From assembly GCA_031272705.1 (NCBI GenBank), contig JAISTG010000110.1, positions 1-44,160 on the forward strand: DNA of 44,160 nt, read 5' to 3'. The notes under the pieces were generated by a model, which saw only the letters and a program-made list of their open reading frames with translations, did no database searches and was not told where the DNA came from. Positions within the stretch are counted from its first letter, which is position 1; the number at the start of each line of letters is the position of its first letter. The translations under genes were made by a program, and so were the position numbers. This stretch comes from Bacteroidales bacterium (GTDB taxonomy: Bacteria; Bacteroidota; Bacteroidia; Bacteroidales; P3). Shown here in pieces: positions 28,277-37,387 of the stretch.

Positions 28277-29638
28277 TTAATACATTACATCTTGATTATT
28301 ATCGGTATCATCAAAAGGCTTGATCTTGTTGATGCCCTTTAACCAGTCTATAATAATTCGTCCAAGAGGTTTTCTAGGAGGAGGATTGTTTCCTCCCGTA
28401 TCGCGTTCAGCCTCTTCTTCTTCCGGTTTTTCACCAGAAGGATTGTCTTCTACCTTATCGGAAACAGGTATTCGTTCAGCCTCTTCTTCTTCCTCTTTGA
28501 AGGCTGCAATCAAAAGTCCTAATCCTGTAGCATAAATAGGGTTCTTAAGTTCTTCAGGAAGATTATCAAAGTGTTCTTCGTTTATTGGACATACATTACT
28601 TACCAAGTCAGGTATACGAAATTCCGATAAATTTTTTATGTGTCTTATCTTTGAGCCTCCACCTGTAAAAATTATTGCCTGTAATTGCTCTGTATACTTT
28701 TTCTGATTAAGTTCCACCATAATAAAATCAAGTATCATTTCCACTCTTCCTTTTATTACGGATGCCAAATGTTTAACCGAAATCTCTTTTGGCGCACCAC
28801 CTCTATATCCGGGTACAGTAACAACAAAATCACTTTCTTTTATAGCTTCAGGTAAGCACGTACCATAGTTTATTTTTATGCTTTCGGCATTTTTATTTGT
28901 TATTCTGTATGCGTCTTCTATATCAAGAGTAATGAGTTTTCCTGCTATAGGGATACTTTTTATGTGTCGTAAAAAACCTTGTTTGAATATGGCTATATCG
29001 GTAGTCCCTCCACCAATGTCAACCAAACAAACTCCATCCTGCTTATCTTCTTCGGATAACACAGCTTCCGCAGAAGCGAGAGGCTGAAGAATTAAACCTT
29101 TCAGTTTATAACCAGCATGGTCTACACTTTTCATAATTTTGTTTATACATGTACCACTTCCAAATATAATATTGAACGTTCCTTCAAGTCTATGCCCAAT
29201 CATACCTATTGGATCCGAACATTCTTCTCTATCAACAGCGTATGACTGAACCATTATATCAATGATATCTGCCCCATCCGGTTTTACAACATATCGCTGG
29301 TAATCATGCAGTTTAAAAACTTCTTCTTTTGTTATTAAGTCATTAGGATTTTCTCTTATAATAGATCCTGGTACGGTACGACTTTGAATATGATACCCTG
29401 CAACTCCAACATAAACTTCACTGACTTTAACATTTGCCATTGTTTCTGCCTGCTCCATGGCAATTTTGATTGACTCTGCCGTTCTACCGGGGTTAGCAAC
29501 CTCTCCTCTTTCTACACCTACCGACTCCGTTTGACCTCTTCCAATAATTTCTATTTTTCCGTTTTCTAGTTTTTTTCCAATAAAAACTTTAATTGCTGTG
29601 GTTCCAATGTCTAAACCTGTAATAAATTTATTTTCCAT
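28277..29638 (-). CDS. ftsA: Cell division protein FtsA
   Basis: Actin-like ATPase that tethers FtsZ to the membrane. The phosphate-1 loop LDIGTTAIKV is near residue 9 and the phosphate-2 motif VDIGGGTTDIA near 201; FTGGGSKI near 335 is the adenosine motif. The FtsA-specific 1C domain lies at about 84-165. The last 60 residues are a charged linker with EEEEAER occurring twice, then a likely amphipathic helix (GRIIIDWLKGINKIKP) for membrane binding. Length 453. Confidence 0.96.
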   Translation of the reverse strand: MENKFITGLDIGTTAIKVFIGKKLENGKIEIIGRGQTESVGVERGEVANPGRTAESIKIAMEQAETMANVKVSEVYVGVAGYHIQSRTVPGSIIRENPNDLITKEEVFKLHDYQRYVVKPDGADIIDIMVQSYAVDREECSDPIGMIGHRLEGTFNIIFGSGTCINKIMKSVDHAGYKLKGLILQPLASAEAVLSEEDKQDGVCLVDIGGGTTDIAIFKQGFLRHIKSIPIAGKLITLDIEDAYRITNKNAESIKINYGTCLPEAIKESDFVVTVPGYRGGAPKEISVKHLASVIKGRVEMILDFIMVELNQKKYTEQLQAIIFTGGGSKIRHIKNLSEFRIPDLVSNVCPINEEHFDNLPEELKNPIYATGLGLLIAAFKEEEEEAERIPVSDKVEDNPSGEKPEEEEAERDTGGNNPPPRKPLGRIIIDWLKGINKIKPFDDTDNNQDVMY

Positions 29639-29658
29639 GATATATCTGTTTTTTTTAA

Positions 29659-30429
29659 TTATAATAATACTTTATCTTTTTTACTGCAAACTACTTGATT
29701 GTTAATACTTAAATTTATTTGATATATATTTTTCCAATCTTCATTAGTAACTTCTCCTTTTTCGTAAAAAATAACTAATCGTTTGATTTTACTATCTAAA
29801 CTATCTATGCCACCAAACTTAATGGTATAATTTCCTTCCAATGGAAATAAATCAAATGTTTTGTCTTTATTTACATAAATTTGTGCTATTTGTTTGTTTA
29901 GCAAAGTATCATGATAAACTTTATGTGCAAGCAAATATACATCGGAAAGAATTTTATTATTTGTTGTATCTTTGGCTGCTTTTGCTATTGAAATATATCC
30001 ATTTATTATCATAACATCTGCTGATACCGAAGGTATTGTCTGTAAAAGAGAAGCGTCATTTGAAAGATATACTTGCTTCTTGCTAACTGTAATTATTTTT
30101 GCAATGGGTATTTTTTGTTGTATGTTGATTGTTAATGTCCCGAGAATACCAAGTTCAACTTCACAAGAATATATAAAATTTATCTTATTAAGATATTGTT
30201 GAATCTCTTTTGTATTGATTGCTTTACATTTAACTCCTTTTAATTCCCCAAAATGATAAATTAAAGCATTATGTACATCGTCAGCCCATAACATTTTATC
30301 ATCACTTAAATACGATATGTTTATTTTTACGTCCTTTACAGGAATATTCTTTAATGTTATGATTGCTCCAACAACAAGACCTGCAATACCAATAAGGATT
30401 ATAATAGTTATAATTATTTTCTTTTTCAT
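29659..30429 (-). CDS. ftsQ: Cell division protein FtsQ
   Basis: Bitopic divisome protein. One N-terminal membrane segment (about 5-27, IIITIIILIGIAGLVVGAII) is followed by a POTRA-like region and a beta domain that in other bacteria binds FtsL/FtsB. Sequence similarity is low, as usual for FtsQ, so the call rests on topology, the 256-residue length and the fixed place between murC and ftsA. ILGTLTINIQQKIPIAKI resembles the FtsQ-family ERxPxA region in position. Confidence 0.85.
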   Translation of the reverse strand: MKKKIIITIIILIGIAGLVVGAIITLKNIPVKDVKINISYLSDDKMLWADDVHNALIYHFGELKGVKCKAINTKEIQQYLNKINFIYSCEVELGILGTLTINIQQKIPIAKIITVSKKQVYLSNDASLLQTIPSVSADVMIINGYISIAKAAKDTTNNKILSDVYLLAHKVYHDTLLNKQIAQIYVNKDKTFDLFPLEGNYTIKFGGIDSLDSKIKRLVIFYEKGEVTNEDWKNIYQINLSINNQVVCSKKDKVLL

Positions 30430-30431
30430 TA

Positions 30432-31796
30432 TTATATCTGTTCTTTAATTATTTTTTTTATCGGATTAACTAATTGGTCTATATCTCCTGCCCCAATAGT
30501 AAGTAGTATTTGTGGATTCAAAGCAGGAATGAGTTCGAGTAATTGTTCTTTTGACACATAATATTTGTCCATTTTTTGTATTTGACTAAACAATAATTTG
30601 GAATCAATCCCTTCTATAGGTTCTTCTCGTGCAGGATATATGTCTAACAAAATTATTTCATCAAGCAATTCCAGTGATTTTACAAATTCTTTTTGAAAAT
30701 CACGTGTACGAGAATAAAGATGTGGTTGAAAAATGCCTGTTATACGTTTATTAGGGAAAAAATGTCGCAGAGATGTTATTGTCGTTGTAATTTCTTGAGG
30801 ATGATGAGCATAATCATCAATAAATATTGTATTGTCTGTTTTGATTATTAAATCAAATCTTCTCTTCATTCCACAAAAACTTGCCATTGCATTACGCAAC
30901 TCTTCTTCAGTTATACCGCATTTCAAAGCTACTGCCATAGCAACAATAGCATTTTCAATGTTGTGCAATCCCGGATATGAAAGACAAATGTCAAAATATA
31001 TTTTATCTGGAGTATGATAATCAAAATAATAACTACCTTGATAAACACGTATGTTCCATGCATAATAATCACTTTCTAAATTATTTAGGGAATATGTTTT
31101 TATTTCACAATCAAGCAGCATTTCTAATTTCACACTATTTTTTATAAATAAACAACCTCCTTTATGAGTTTTTGTAGCAAATTCTTTAAATGCATTGACT
31201 AAACTTTCGTGATTGCCGTAAATATCCAAGTGGTCAGCATCAATTGCAGTAATGACAGAATAATAAGGATTTAATTTTAAGAAAGAACGGTCATATTCAT
31301 CTGCTTCTACTATCAATAAATCTTTTCTATCTTTATTAATAATAAAATTAGTTTCAAAATTTTTAGATATTCCTCCTAAAAAAGCATTACAACCCACAGA
31401 TGAATTAAATAACAAATGAGTAATCATTCCGGAAATTGTCGTTTTGCCATGAGTACCTGCAACAGCAATAGTTTTATAATTTTGAGAAATTTTTTCTAAT
31501 ATTTCAGAACGTTTGTATAGAGGAATGTTTTTGCGTATTATTTCTTGTAAAATAAAATTATTTTTTGATATGGCTGGAGTAAAGACAGCAAATTCCATTT
31601 TTTGTGGTAAGTTAGCAAGATTATCTTCATAAATAATGTTCATATTTTCCTGTTCAAGTTTTTTTGTCAGTTCCGTTTGAATTCTGTCATAACCATAAAT
31701 TTTAAATCCTTCAAAAGAAAAGTAACGAGCCAGCGCACTCATACCAATTCCTCCAATACCAACAAAATAAATTGCTTTTTCTTTAATGTTTTCCAT
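30432..31796 (-). CDS. murC: UDP-N-acetylmuramate--L-alanine ligase
   Basis: Adds L-Ala to UDP-MurNAc, the first peptide-stem step. The N-terminal Rossmann loop is GIGGIGMSALARYF, the ATPase P-loop GTHGKTT is at 114-120, and IDDYAHHPQEI near 330 is the MurC signature. EADEYDRSF and DADHLDIYGN match the central-domain metal and substrate motifs. All three domains are present in 454 residues, unlike MurD here. Its stop is 2 nt before the ftsQ ATG. Confidence 0.97.
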   Translation of the reverse strand: MENIKEKAIYFVGIGGIGMSALARYFSFEGFKIYGYDRIQTELTKKLEQENMNIIYEDNLANLPQKMEFAVFTPAISKNNFILQEIIRKNIPLYKRSEILEKISQNYKTIAVAGTHGKTTISGMITHLLFNSSVGCNAFLGGISKNFETNFIINKDRKDLLIVEADEYDRSFLKLNPYYSVITAIDADHLDIYGNHESLVNAFKEFATKTHKGGCLFIKNSVKLEMLLDCEIKTYSLNNLESDYYAWNIRVYQGSYYFDYHTPDKIYFDICLSYPGLHNIENAIVAMAVALKCGITEEELRNAMASFCGMKRRFDLIIKTDNTIFIDDYAHHPQEITTTITSLRHFFPNKRITGIFQPHLYSRTRDFQKEFVKSLELLDEIILLDIYPAREEPIEGIDSKLLFSQIQKMDKYYVSKEQLLELIPALNPQILLTIGAGDIDQLVNPIKKIIKEQI

Positions 31797-31798
31797 AT

Positions 31799-32872
31799 TT
31801 ATTTAATATATTTTGCTACTTGTTCTACTATTTTTTTATCAGCATCTTTTATTGACAATTTCTCAATATTTTTACTTAATGTATCACAAAGTACAGGATT
31901 GTTAATCAAGGTTTCCAATGTAGGTATAAGTTGTCTGCTTGCATGAGAATCTTTAATTAAAATTGCTGCATTTTGGGCAGAAAGAGATAAAGCATTTTTT
32001 GTTTGATGATCTTCCGCCACATTTGGAGAAGGAATGAGTATAGTAGGCTTACCTACAATGGCAAGTTCTGCAATGGCAAGTGCTCCTGCGCGAGATACTA
32101 TTATATCTGCTTGAGTATAAGCCTTATCCATTTCATTTATAAATTCATAAACATCTATCTTTTCTCCTAATTTTTTTGTAATTTCTTTTGCTTTTGAAAA
32201 AAAACTTCTGCCTGTTTGCCAAATAAGATGAATATTGCTGGAAACAAACCATTGAAGATTATTAACAATGCTTTCATTTATGCTTAAAGCTCCAAGGCTA
32301 CCTCCCAAAATAAGAATTTCTTTTGGCTGTATTCTATCTTGTTCATAATTTTGTACAATATTTACAATCTCTTTACGTACGGGATTGCCACAAAGTACAA
32401 TTTTATCTTTTTTGAACCACTTTTCCATTCCATTATATGCGACACATATTACTTTTGCTCTTTTTGACAAAATTCTGTTGGTTATTCCAGGAAAAGAATT
32501 TTGTTCTTGTATAATATAGGGAATACGCAGTTGAGATGCCGCCCACAAGGCCGCTGCTGAAACATATCCTCCTACTCCAATAACAGCATTAGGTTGGAAA
32601 ATTTTGAGAATTTTTCTTGCTTTTATTAAACTTTTTATCAATATAAATGGAAGAGAAAAATTGGAAAATAGTTTTTGACGATTAAATCCTCTAATGTCTA
32701 ATCCTTCAATGCAATATCCAGCACGAGGAATTTGTTCCATTTCCATTCTATTCTTTGCTCCAATGAAGAGAATTTGACAATCAACATACTTTTCTTCCAA
32801 CGCTTTTGCTATTGCAAGTGCTGGAAATATATGTCCTCCTGTTCCTCCTCCACTAATAACTATCTTTTTCAT
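31799..32872 (-). CDS. murG: UDP-GlcNAc:lipid I N-acetylglucosaminyltransferase
   Basis: Makes lipid II on the cytoplasmic face of the inner membrane (GT28, GT-B fold). N-terminal SGGGTGGHIFPALAIA and the linker VIGVGGYVSAA are the G loops; ILGGSLGALSINE opens the C-terminal domain; SRAGALAIAELAIVGKPTIL binds UDP-GlcNAc. The 357 residues are typical. It is 2 nt from murC. Confidence 0.97.
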   Translation of the reverse strand: MKKIVISGGGTGGHIFPALAIAKALEEKYVDCQILFIGAKNRMEMEQIPRAGYCIEGLDIRGFNRQKLFSNFSLPFILIKSLIKARKILKIFQPNAVIGVGGYVSAAALWAASQLRIPYIIQEQNSFPGITNRILSKRAKVICVAYNGMEKWFKKDKIVLCGNPVRKEIVNIVQNYEQDRIQPKEILILGGSLGALSINESIVNNLQWFVSSNIHLIWQTGRSFFSKAKEITKKLGEKIDVYEFINEMDKAYTQADIIVSRAGALAIAELAIVGKPTILIPSPNVAEDHQTKNALSLSAQNAAILIKDSHASRQLIPTLETLINNPVLCDTLSKNIEKLSIKDADKKIVEQVAKYIK

Positions 32873-32893
32873 TTAACTCCTTTCATTTATTGT

Positions 32894-34126
32894 TTACATT
32901 TGTATCTCCGTATTATTAATACTTTCTTCTGTTATTTCATTATTATAAGTATCTTCTTGTTCTCCCTTAGCACTTATATTTAAAACCACTCCCAAAGCAA
33001 AACAGGCAAATAATTGAGAAGTACCGCCTTTACTTATAAATGGTAACGTTTGTCCTGTAACAGGTGCTATACCTATAGAAACAGATATATGAACCAAAGC
33101 TTGAATAATAAATACTAATCCTATGCCTAATGATACTAAAGCTCCGAATAACCCCTTTGCTCTTTTGGCTATTGCAAAACAACGATAAACTAAAATCATA
33201 TAAAACATAATAACAATAAAACCCAAAAGAAATCCACCTTCTTCTACTATAACCATAAATATAAAATCGTTATGTGCTTCTGTTTGATGATTCGCCATAA
33301 CAGAATTACCTATTCCTAAACCTAAAAAGCCTGCATTTCCGATTGCTACTTGCGTGATGTGAGTCTGATGTTTGGGATCATTGGAAGTGTTGCCCTGCAA
33401 ACGGGTATTTCCAGAAGAAAATCGCTGGAATGGAGGTATTTCTGAAATTTCTGGTACTGCTTTTACAATTATGAACATCAATACCAAAACCGTTATCATA
33501 ATAATCAAAGTACTTAACAAGTATTTCAATCGTACACTGCTGATAAACAACAATAACATAATAACCACAAAAAGAATTAAAGCACTTGATATATTAGAGG
33601 ATAGTATCAATATAAAAATTATGAATGGCAGAGAAAGAATTTTCTTAAACGTTTCATAAGATTTGAGTTTACCCTGAAACAATGTAAGCTGCATCGCGAC
33701 AAACATAATTGTAATATATTTTGCCATTTCCGAAGGCTGAAAAGTGAACCCAAATGGAAGTGGAATCCATCTACCACTTGCTAAAGGATCTTCTTCTACT
33801 GAAAGTTTCAATACATATTTGTGAAAAAAACCTACTCCAAGAGCAACAATAAGTAATAGAATTGACAGAATAAGCATTGGTTTGAGAATTTTGGTAATAT
33901 AAGTATAATTAAAATTCTGAAAGGTGTAAACAACAACAAAACCTGCCACCAACATCAAAAAATGTTTTGCGAGTAGTCGTATTGGATCTTCTATTTTGTC
34001 TCCTGCATATACCAAATTGCCCATTGCACTGAATACTTCTACAATAGAAATGAAGCTGAATAATATGAATACAATCCAAATTACCTTGTCTCCTTTAAAC
34101 TTAATGTTACTTGTACTTAACTTCAT
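32894..34126 (-). CDS. ftsW: Septal glycan polymerase FtsW (SEDS family)
   Basis: Polymerises lipid II into septal glycan together with FtsI. About ten membrane segments are visible. The large loop has the SEDS signatures GNAGFLGLGIGNSVM and HQTEAHNDFIFMVIVEEGG, which holds the essential Asp. The end SKGGTSQLFACFALGVVLN is also typical. The charged C-terminal tail is about 25 residues. Length 410. It lies between the short murD and murG. Confidence 0.95.
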   Translation of the reverse strand: MKLSTSNIKFKGDKVIWIVFILFSFISIVEVFSAMGNLVYAGDKIEDPIRLLAKHFLMLVAGFVVVYTFQNFNYTYITKILKPMLILSILLLIVALGVGFFHKYVLKLSVEEDPLASGRWIPLPFGFTFQPSEMAKYITIMFVAMQLTLFQGKLKSYETFKKILSLPFIIFILILSSNISSALILFVVIMLLLFISSVRLKYLLSTLIIMITVLVLMFIIVKAVPEISEIPPFQRFSSGNTRLQGNTSNDPKHQTHITQVAIGNAGFLGLGIGNSVMANHQTEAHNDFIFMVIVEEGGFLLGFIVIMFYMILVYRCFAIAKRAKGLFGALVSLGIGLVFIIQALVHISVSIGIAPVTGQTLPFISKGGTSQLFACFALGVVLNISAKGEQEDTYNNEITEESINNTEIQM

Positions 34127-34137
34127 TTTAATTTTTT

Positions 34138-34668
34138 TTATAGTTCATTTACTGCTTTTATAAACCTATTGGCATTTTCTATTATCTGTTTTTTTTCTCC
34201 ACAAGCTGGAGAAAAGACTACTGTTTCTCCAACCGCCGCATAAAGAAATGCTGTTCTAACTGCTTGCGTCAAATCCGATACATTTATAATTGTACTTACT
34301 TCATTTTTGAATGGATTTGTATTTGTTTCATTTCCACAGTTAATAATTATTCTAACTTTTTCTCTTATAGTCGGTACAAGTTGAGTTAGGTCGTATTTAT
34401 TTTCAGCACCCATAATCCAAATAATTGATTGAGAAAGAGATTCCAGCATAAACCAAGTCATATTTGGATTTATTGCTTGCGCATCGTCAATAAAACGGAT
34501 GCCTTTTATAATAGCAATTTCTGCAGAACGGTGTTGAGAATTAGAATAATTATCAAACATTGTTACCAAAGTTTTTTTACGCATACGAATCAGTTGTGTG
34601 AGATTCCGTGCAGCCAAACCTGTATAATTAACTTTATTTTGTTCCAATGTGAATAAATTTGTAGCCAT
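34138..34668 (-). CDS. murD: MurD C-terminal-domain-only protein (truncated)
   Basis: MurD normally adds D-Glu to UDP-MurNAc-L-Ala and has about 440 residues in three domains. This intact 176-codon ORF matches only the C-terminal part: the lead-in to that domain, INPNMTWFMLESL, and GETVVFSPACG. The usual DSKATN motif is DDAQAIN at 61-67 (Lys replaced by Gln) and the usual SPACASFD is SPACGEKK at 153-160. The UDP-binding and ATPase domains are absent, and mraY ends 1 nt upstream of this ATG, so no remnant is left. It cannot be an active ligase alone. It may be a deletion relic, a domain with another role, or a partner to pieces encoded elsewhere. Confidence 0.8.
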   Translation of the reverse strand: MATNLFTLEQNKVNYTGLAARNLTQLIRMRKKTLVTMFDNYSNSQHRSAEIAIIKGIRFIDDAQAINPNMTWFMLESLSQSIIWIMGAENKYDLTQLVPTIREKVRIIINCGNETNTNPFKNEVSTIINVSDLTQAVRTAFLYAAVGETVVFSPACGEKKQIIENANRFIKAVNEL

Positions 34669-34669
34669 A

Positions 34670-35923
34670 TTATCGTAATTTTAATGTTATTATTGTTAAT
34701 ACTGCGAGTATTATGCTTATTATCATAAATCGTTGTACTATTTTAGGTTCTGCCATTCCTTTTTTCTGGTAATGGTGATGTAAAGGGGACATTAGAAAAA
34801 CCCTTTTGCCTGCTCCATATTTCTTTTTTGTATATTTGAAATAGTAACGCTGAATTATTACAGACAAATTTTCTACTACAAAAATTCCGCATAATATGGG
34901 AATCAAAAATTCCTTACGAATCAGAATTGCAAAAACTGCTATGATACCTCCTAATGCAAGAGAGCCTGTATCTCCCATGAATATCTGAGCAGGATAAGTA
35001 TTATACCAAAGAAATCCTGTTGTCGCACCAACAAATGCTGATATAAATACAGTAAGTTCTCCACTGTCCGGAATATACATTATATTAAGATAATGTGCAA
35101 AAATGATATTTCCTGATACCCAAGCCAAAACAGCAAATGTACTGCCCATTATTGCTGAAGTCCCAGTTGCCAAGCCATCGATTCCATCAGTTAAATTTGC
35201 TCCGTTTGACATTGCTGTAATAATAAAAATAACTATAGGAATAAATATCAGCCATGCCCAATCTTTATAATTATGTCCTATCCATTTAACCAGAGAAGTA
35301 TAATCAAATTCATGATTTTTAACAAACGGTATCGTTGTTTTTGTGGAACGCTTAGCTTGTTGTTGAAAATCTGTTTTGGCTTTCTCATACGTGCTTTTGT
35401 TTTGTATATTATTAACTTGAACATACCTATCTATTTCAACCTTTTCTTTAATAGTTATAGCTGGATGAAAATATATTAGTCCACCTATAAAAGTTCCGAG
35501 AATTACCTGTCCAATGATTTTTACCTTGCCCGAAAGACCTTTTTTATCTTTGCGAAAAACTTTTATATAGTCATCCGCAAATCCAAGTAGCCCCAGCCAT
35601 ATTGTAGTAAGCAACATAATTATTACATATATATTGAGGATTTTTGCAAAGAGCAATGTTGGAATAATAATCGCTGCAAGAATGATTAATCCACCCATTG
35701 TAGGAGTTCCTTCCTTTTCTTTCTGCCCTTCTAAACCTAATTCTCGTACGCTTTCTCCAACTTGTTTTTCTTTAAGAAAGTTGATAATATGCTTTCCATA
35801 AACGATAGAAATAAGCAGAGAGGTAATAACTGCCATAGCAGCCCTAAACGAAATGTACTGAAATATCCCAGAAAGGGGTACATCATAAACTCTATATAAC
35901 CAGTCAAACAAATAATATAACAT
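34670..35923 (-). CDS. mraY: Phospho-N-acetylmuramoyl-pentapeptide transferase
   Basis: Makes lipid I on undecaprenyl phosphate in the inner membrane. The active-site motifs are FADDYIK at 115-121, NLTDGIDG at 243-250, [12 protein letters not shown] near 327 and the HHH of [11 protein letters not shown] near 382. About ten membrane segments. A soluble insertion (about 160-220) is present, as in many Bacteroidota MraY. Length 417. Confidence 0.97.
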   Translation of the reverse strand: MLYYLFDWLYRVYDVPLSGIFQYISFRAAMAVITSLLISIVYGKHIINFLKEKQVGESVRELGLEGQKEKEGTPTMGGLIILAAIIIPTLLFAKILNIYVIIMLLTTIWLGLLGFADDYIKVFRKDKKGLSGKVKIIGQVILGTFIGGLIYFHPAITIKEKVEIDRYVQVNNIQNKSTYEKAKTDFQQQAKRSTKTTIPFVKNHEFDYTSLVKWIGHNYKDWAWLIFIPIVIFIITAMSNGANLTDGIDGLATGTSAIMGSTFAVLAWVSGNIIFAHYLNIMYIPDSGELTVFISAFVGATTGFLWYNTYPAQIFMGDTGSLALGGIIAVFAILIRKEFLIPILCGIFVVENLSVIIQRYYFKYTKKKYGAGKRVFLMSPLHHHYQKKGMAEPKIVQRFMIISIILAVLTIITLKLR

Positions 35924-35944
35924 ATTATATTTACATTTTAATTA

Positions 35945-37384
35945 TTAACAATATTTTAATATCTCTTCCTTATCATCAAAATGATGTTTTATTCCATTTA
36001 TTTCTTGATATGTTTCATGTCCTTTACCTGCAATTAAAACAATATCTCCTTTGGTGGCTATTGTACAGGCAGTTTTTATGGCGGATGCTCGCTCTAAAAT
36101 AGTCAAAACATTATCTAACCTGTTAAATCCTTTAAGCATATCGGCTATGATGTCTTCGGGATTTTCATAGCGAGGATTGTCAGAAGTTATTATGATTAAA
36201 TTACTAAATTTTTGAGCTATTGCCGACATTTGAGGTCGTTTTGTTTTGTCCCTATTTCCTCCACAACCAATTACAGAGATTATCTTTGCATTACGGGATA
36301 TTTCTGTAAGTGTTGAAAGTACATTTTGCAGTGCATCAGGAGTGTGAGCATAGTCTACAATAGCTTTTGCTCCATTTTTCAAAGTAAAAATATTGAACCG
36401 ACCATTAACACTTTCAAGCATACTTATACCTAACATTATTTGCTCATTTTCAATACCGCATAAAGAAGCAGTTGCATAAATAGCAAGGAGATTGTATGCA
36501 TTGAACTTGCCTATAAGTCTTGTACAGACTTCTATATTATTGAAATTCATAATTAAACCGTCAATTGTATTTTCAATAATTTTTGCATAAAAATCAGCAA
36601 GTTGTCTTAAAGAATATGTGTACCGCGTTGCACGTGTATTTTGCTGCATTACAAGTCCGTTTTTATCGTCTATGTTAACAAGACAAAACGCTGTTGACGG
36701 CAAATTGTCAAAAAAAAGTTTCTTCGCATCTCTATATGCTTCAAATGTTTTATGGTAATCTAAATGATCGTGAGTTAAATTACTGAATATACCGCCAAAG
36801 AATTTCAACCCTACAATACGTTGTTGAATAATAGCATGTGAAGATACTTCCATAAAAACATATTGACATTGTGCCTCAACCATTAGTGATAATAAACGAT
36901 TTATTTCTATTGCATCTGGTGTTGTGTGGATTGCAGAAATTTCTTCATTGTTTATTTTATTTACTATGGTTGAAATAAGTCCTGTTTTTATACCAAAATT
37001 TGTGAAAAGATTATGAAGAAGGGTTACTGTAGTTGTTTTTCCGTTTGTTCCGGTAATGCCAATTAGTTTAAGTTTGCTTGAAGGATTATTGTAAAAATTA
37101 GAAGAAATTATACCCAAAGCCTTATCACTACTTTTTACCTTTATATAAGTTACATTATCTTGTATATTTTTAGGCAATTCTTCACATACTATAACACAAG
37201 CTCCGTTCTCAATACTTTTATCTATGAAAATATGACCATCTACTAATGTACCTTTTTGTGCAACAAATAGATAATTTTTAGAAACTTTACGAGAATCAAA
37301 ACAGATATTTACAATCTGTTTATTAGTGCTACCGATAATTGTTTCAATCTTTACTTTTTTTAATATATTGTCTAAATTGTACAT
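35945..37384 (-). CDS. murE: UDP-MurNAc-tripeptide synthetase MurE (DAP-type)
   Basis: Adds the third stem residue. The P-loop GTNGKTT is at 112-118, the carbamylated-Lys region YRDAKK at 217-222, and DNPR at 402-405, the motif tied to meso-diaminopimelate in family comparisons. CGGNRDKTKRP and IAGKGHETYQ are standard. The 479 residues comprise all three ligase domains. It starts 3 nt after the ftsI stop. Confidence 0.96.
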   Translation of the reverse strand: MYNLDNILKKVKIETIIGSTNKQIVNICFDSRKVSKNYLFVAQKGTLVDGHIFIDKSIENGACVIVCEELPKNIQDNVTYIKVKSSDKALGIISSNFYNNPSSKLKLIGITGTNGKTTTVTLLHNLFTNFGIKTGLISTIVNKINNEEISAIHTTPDAIEINRLLSLMVEAQCQYVFMEVSSHAIIQQRIVGLKFFGGIFSNLTHDHLDYHKTFEAYRDAKKLFFDNLPSTAFCLVNIDDKNGLVMQQNTRATRYTYSLRQLADFYAKIIENTIDGLIMNFNNIEVCTRLIGKFNAYNLLAIYATASLCGIENEQIMLGISMLESVNGRFNIFTLKNGAKAIVDYAHTPDALQNVLSTLTEISRNAKIISVIGCGGNRDKTKRPQMSAIAQKFSNLIIITSDNPRYENPEDIIADMLKGFNRLDNVLTILERASAIKTACTIATKGDIVLIAGKGHETYQEINGIKHHFDDKEEILKYC

Positions 37385-37387
37385 TAT

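Noticed and set aside
34138-34668. murD split by a frameshift, with the N-terminal part in another frame
   Set aside because: mraY fills the sequence up to 1 nt before the ATG, so there is no room for the missing 260 or so residues.
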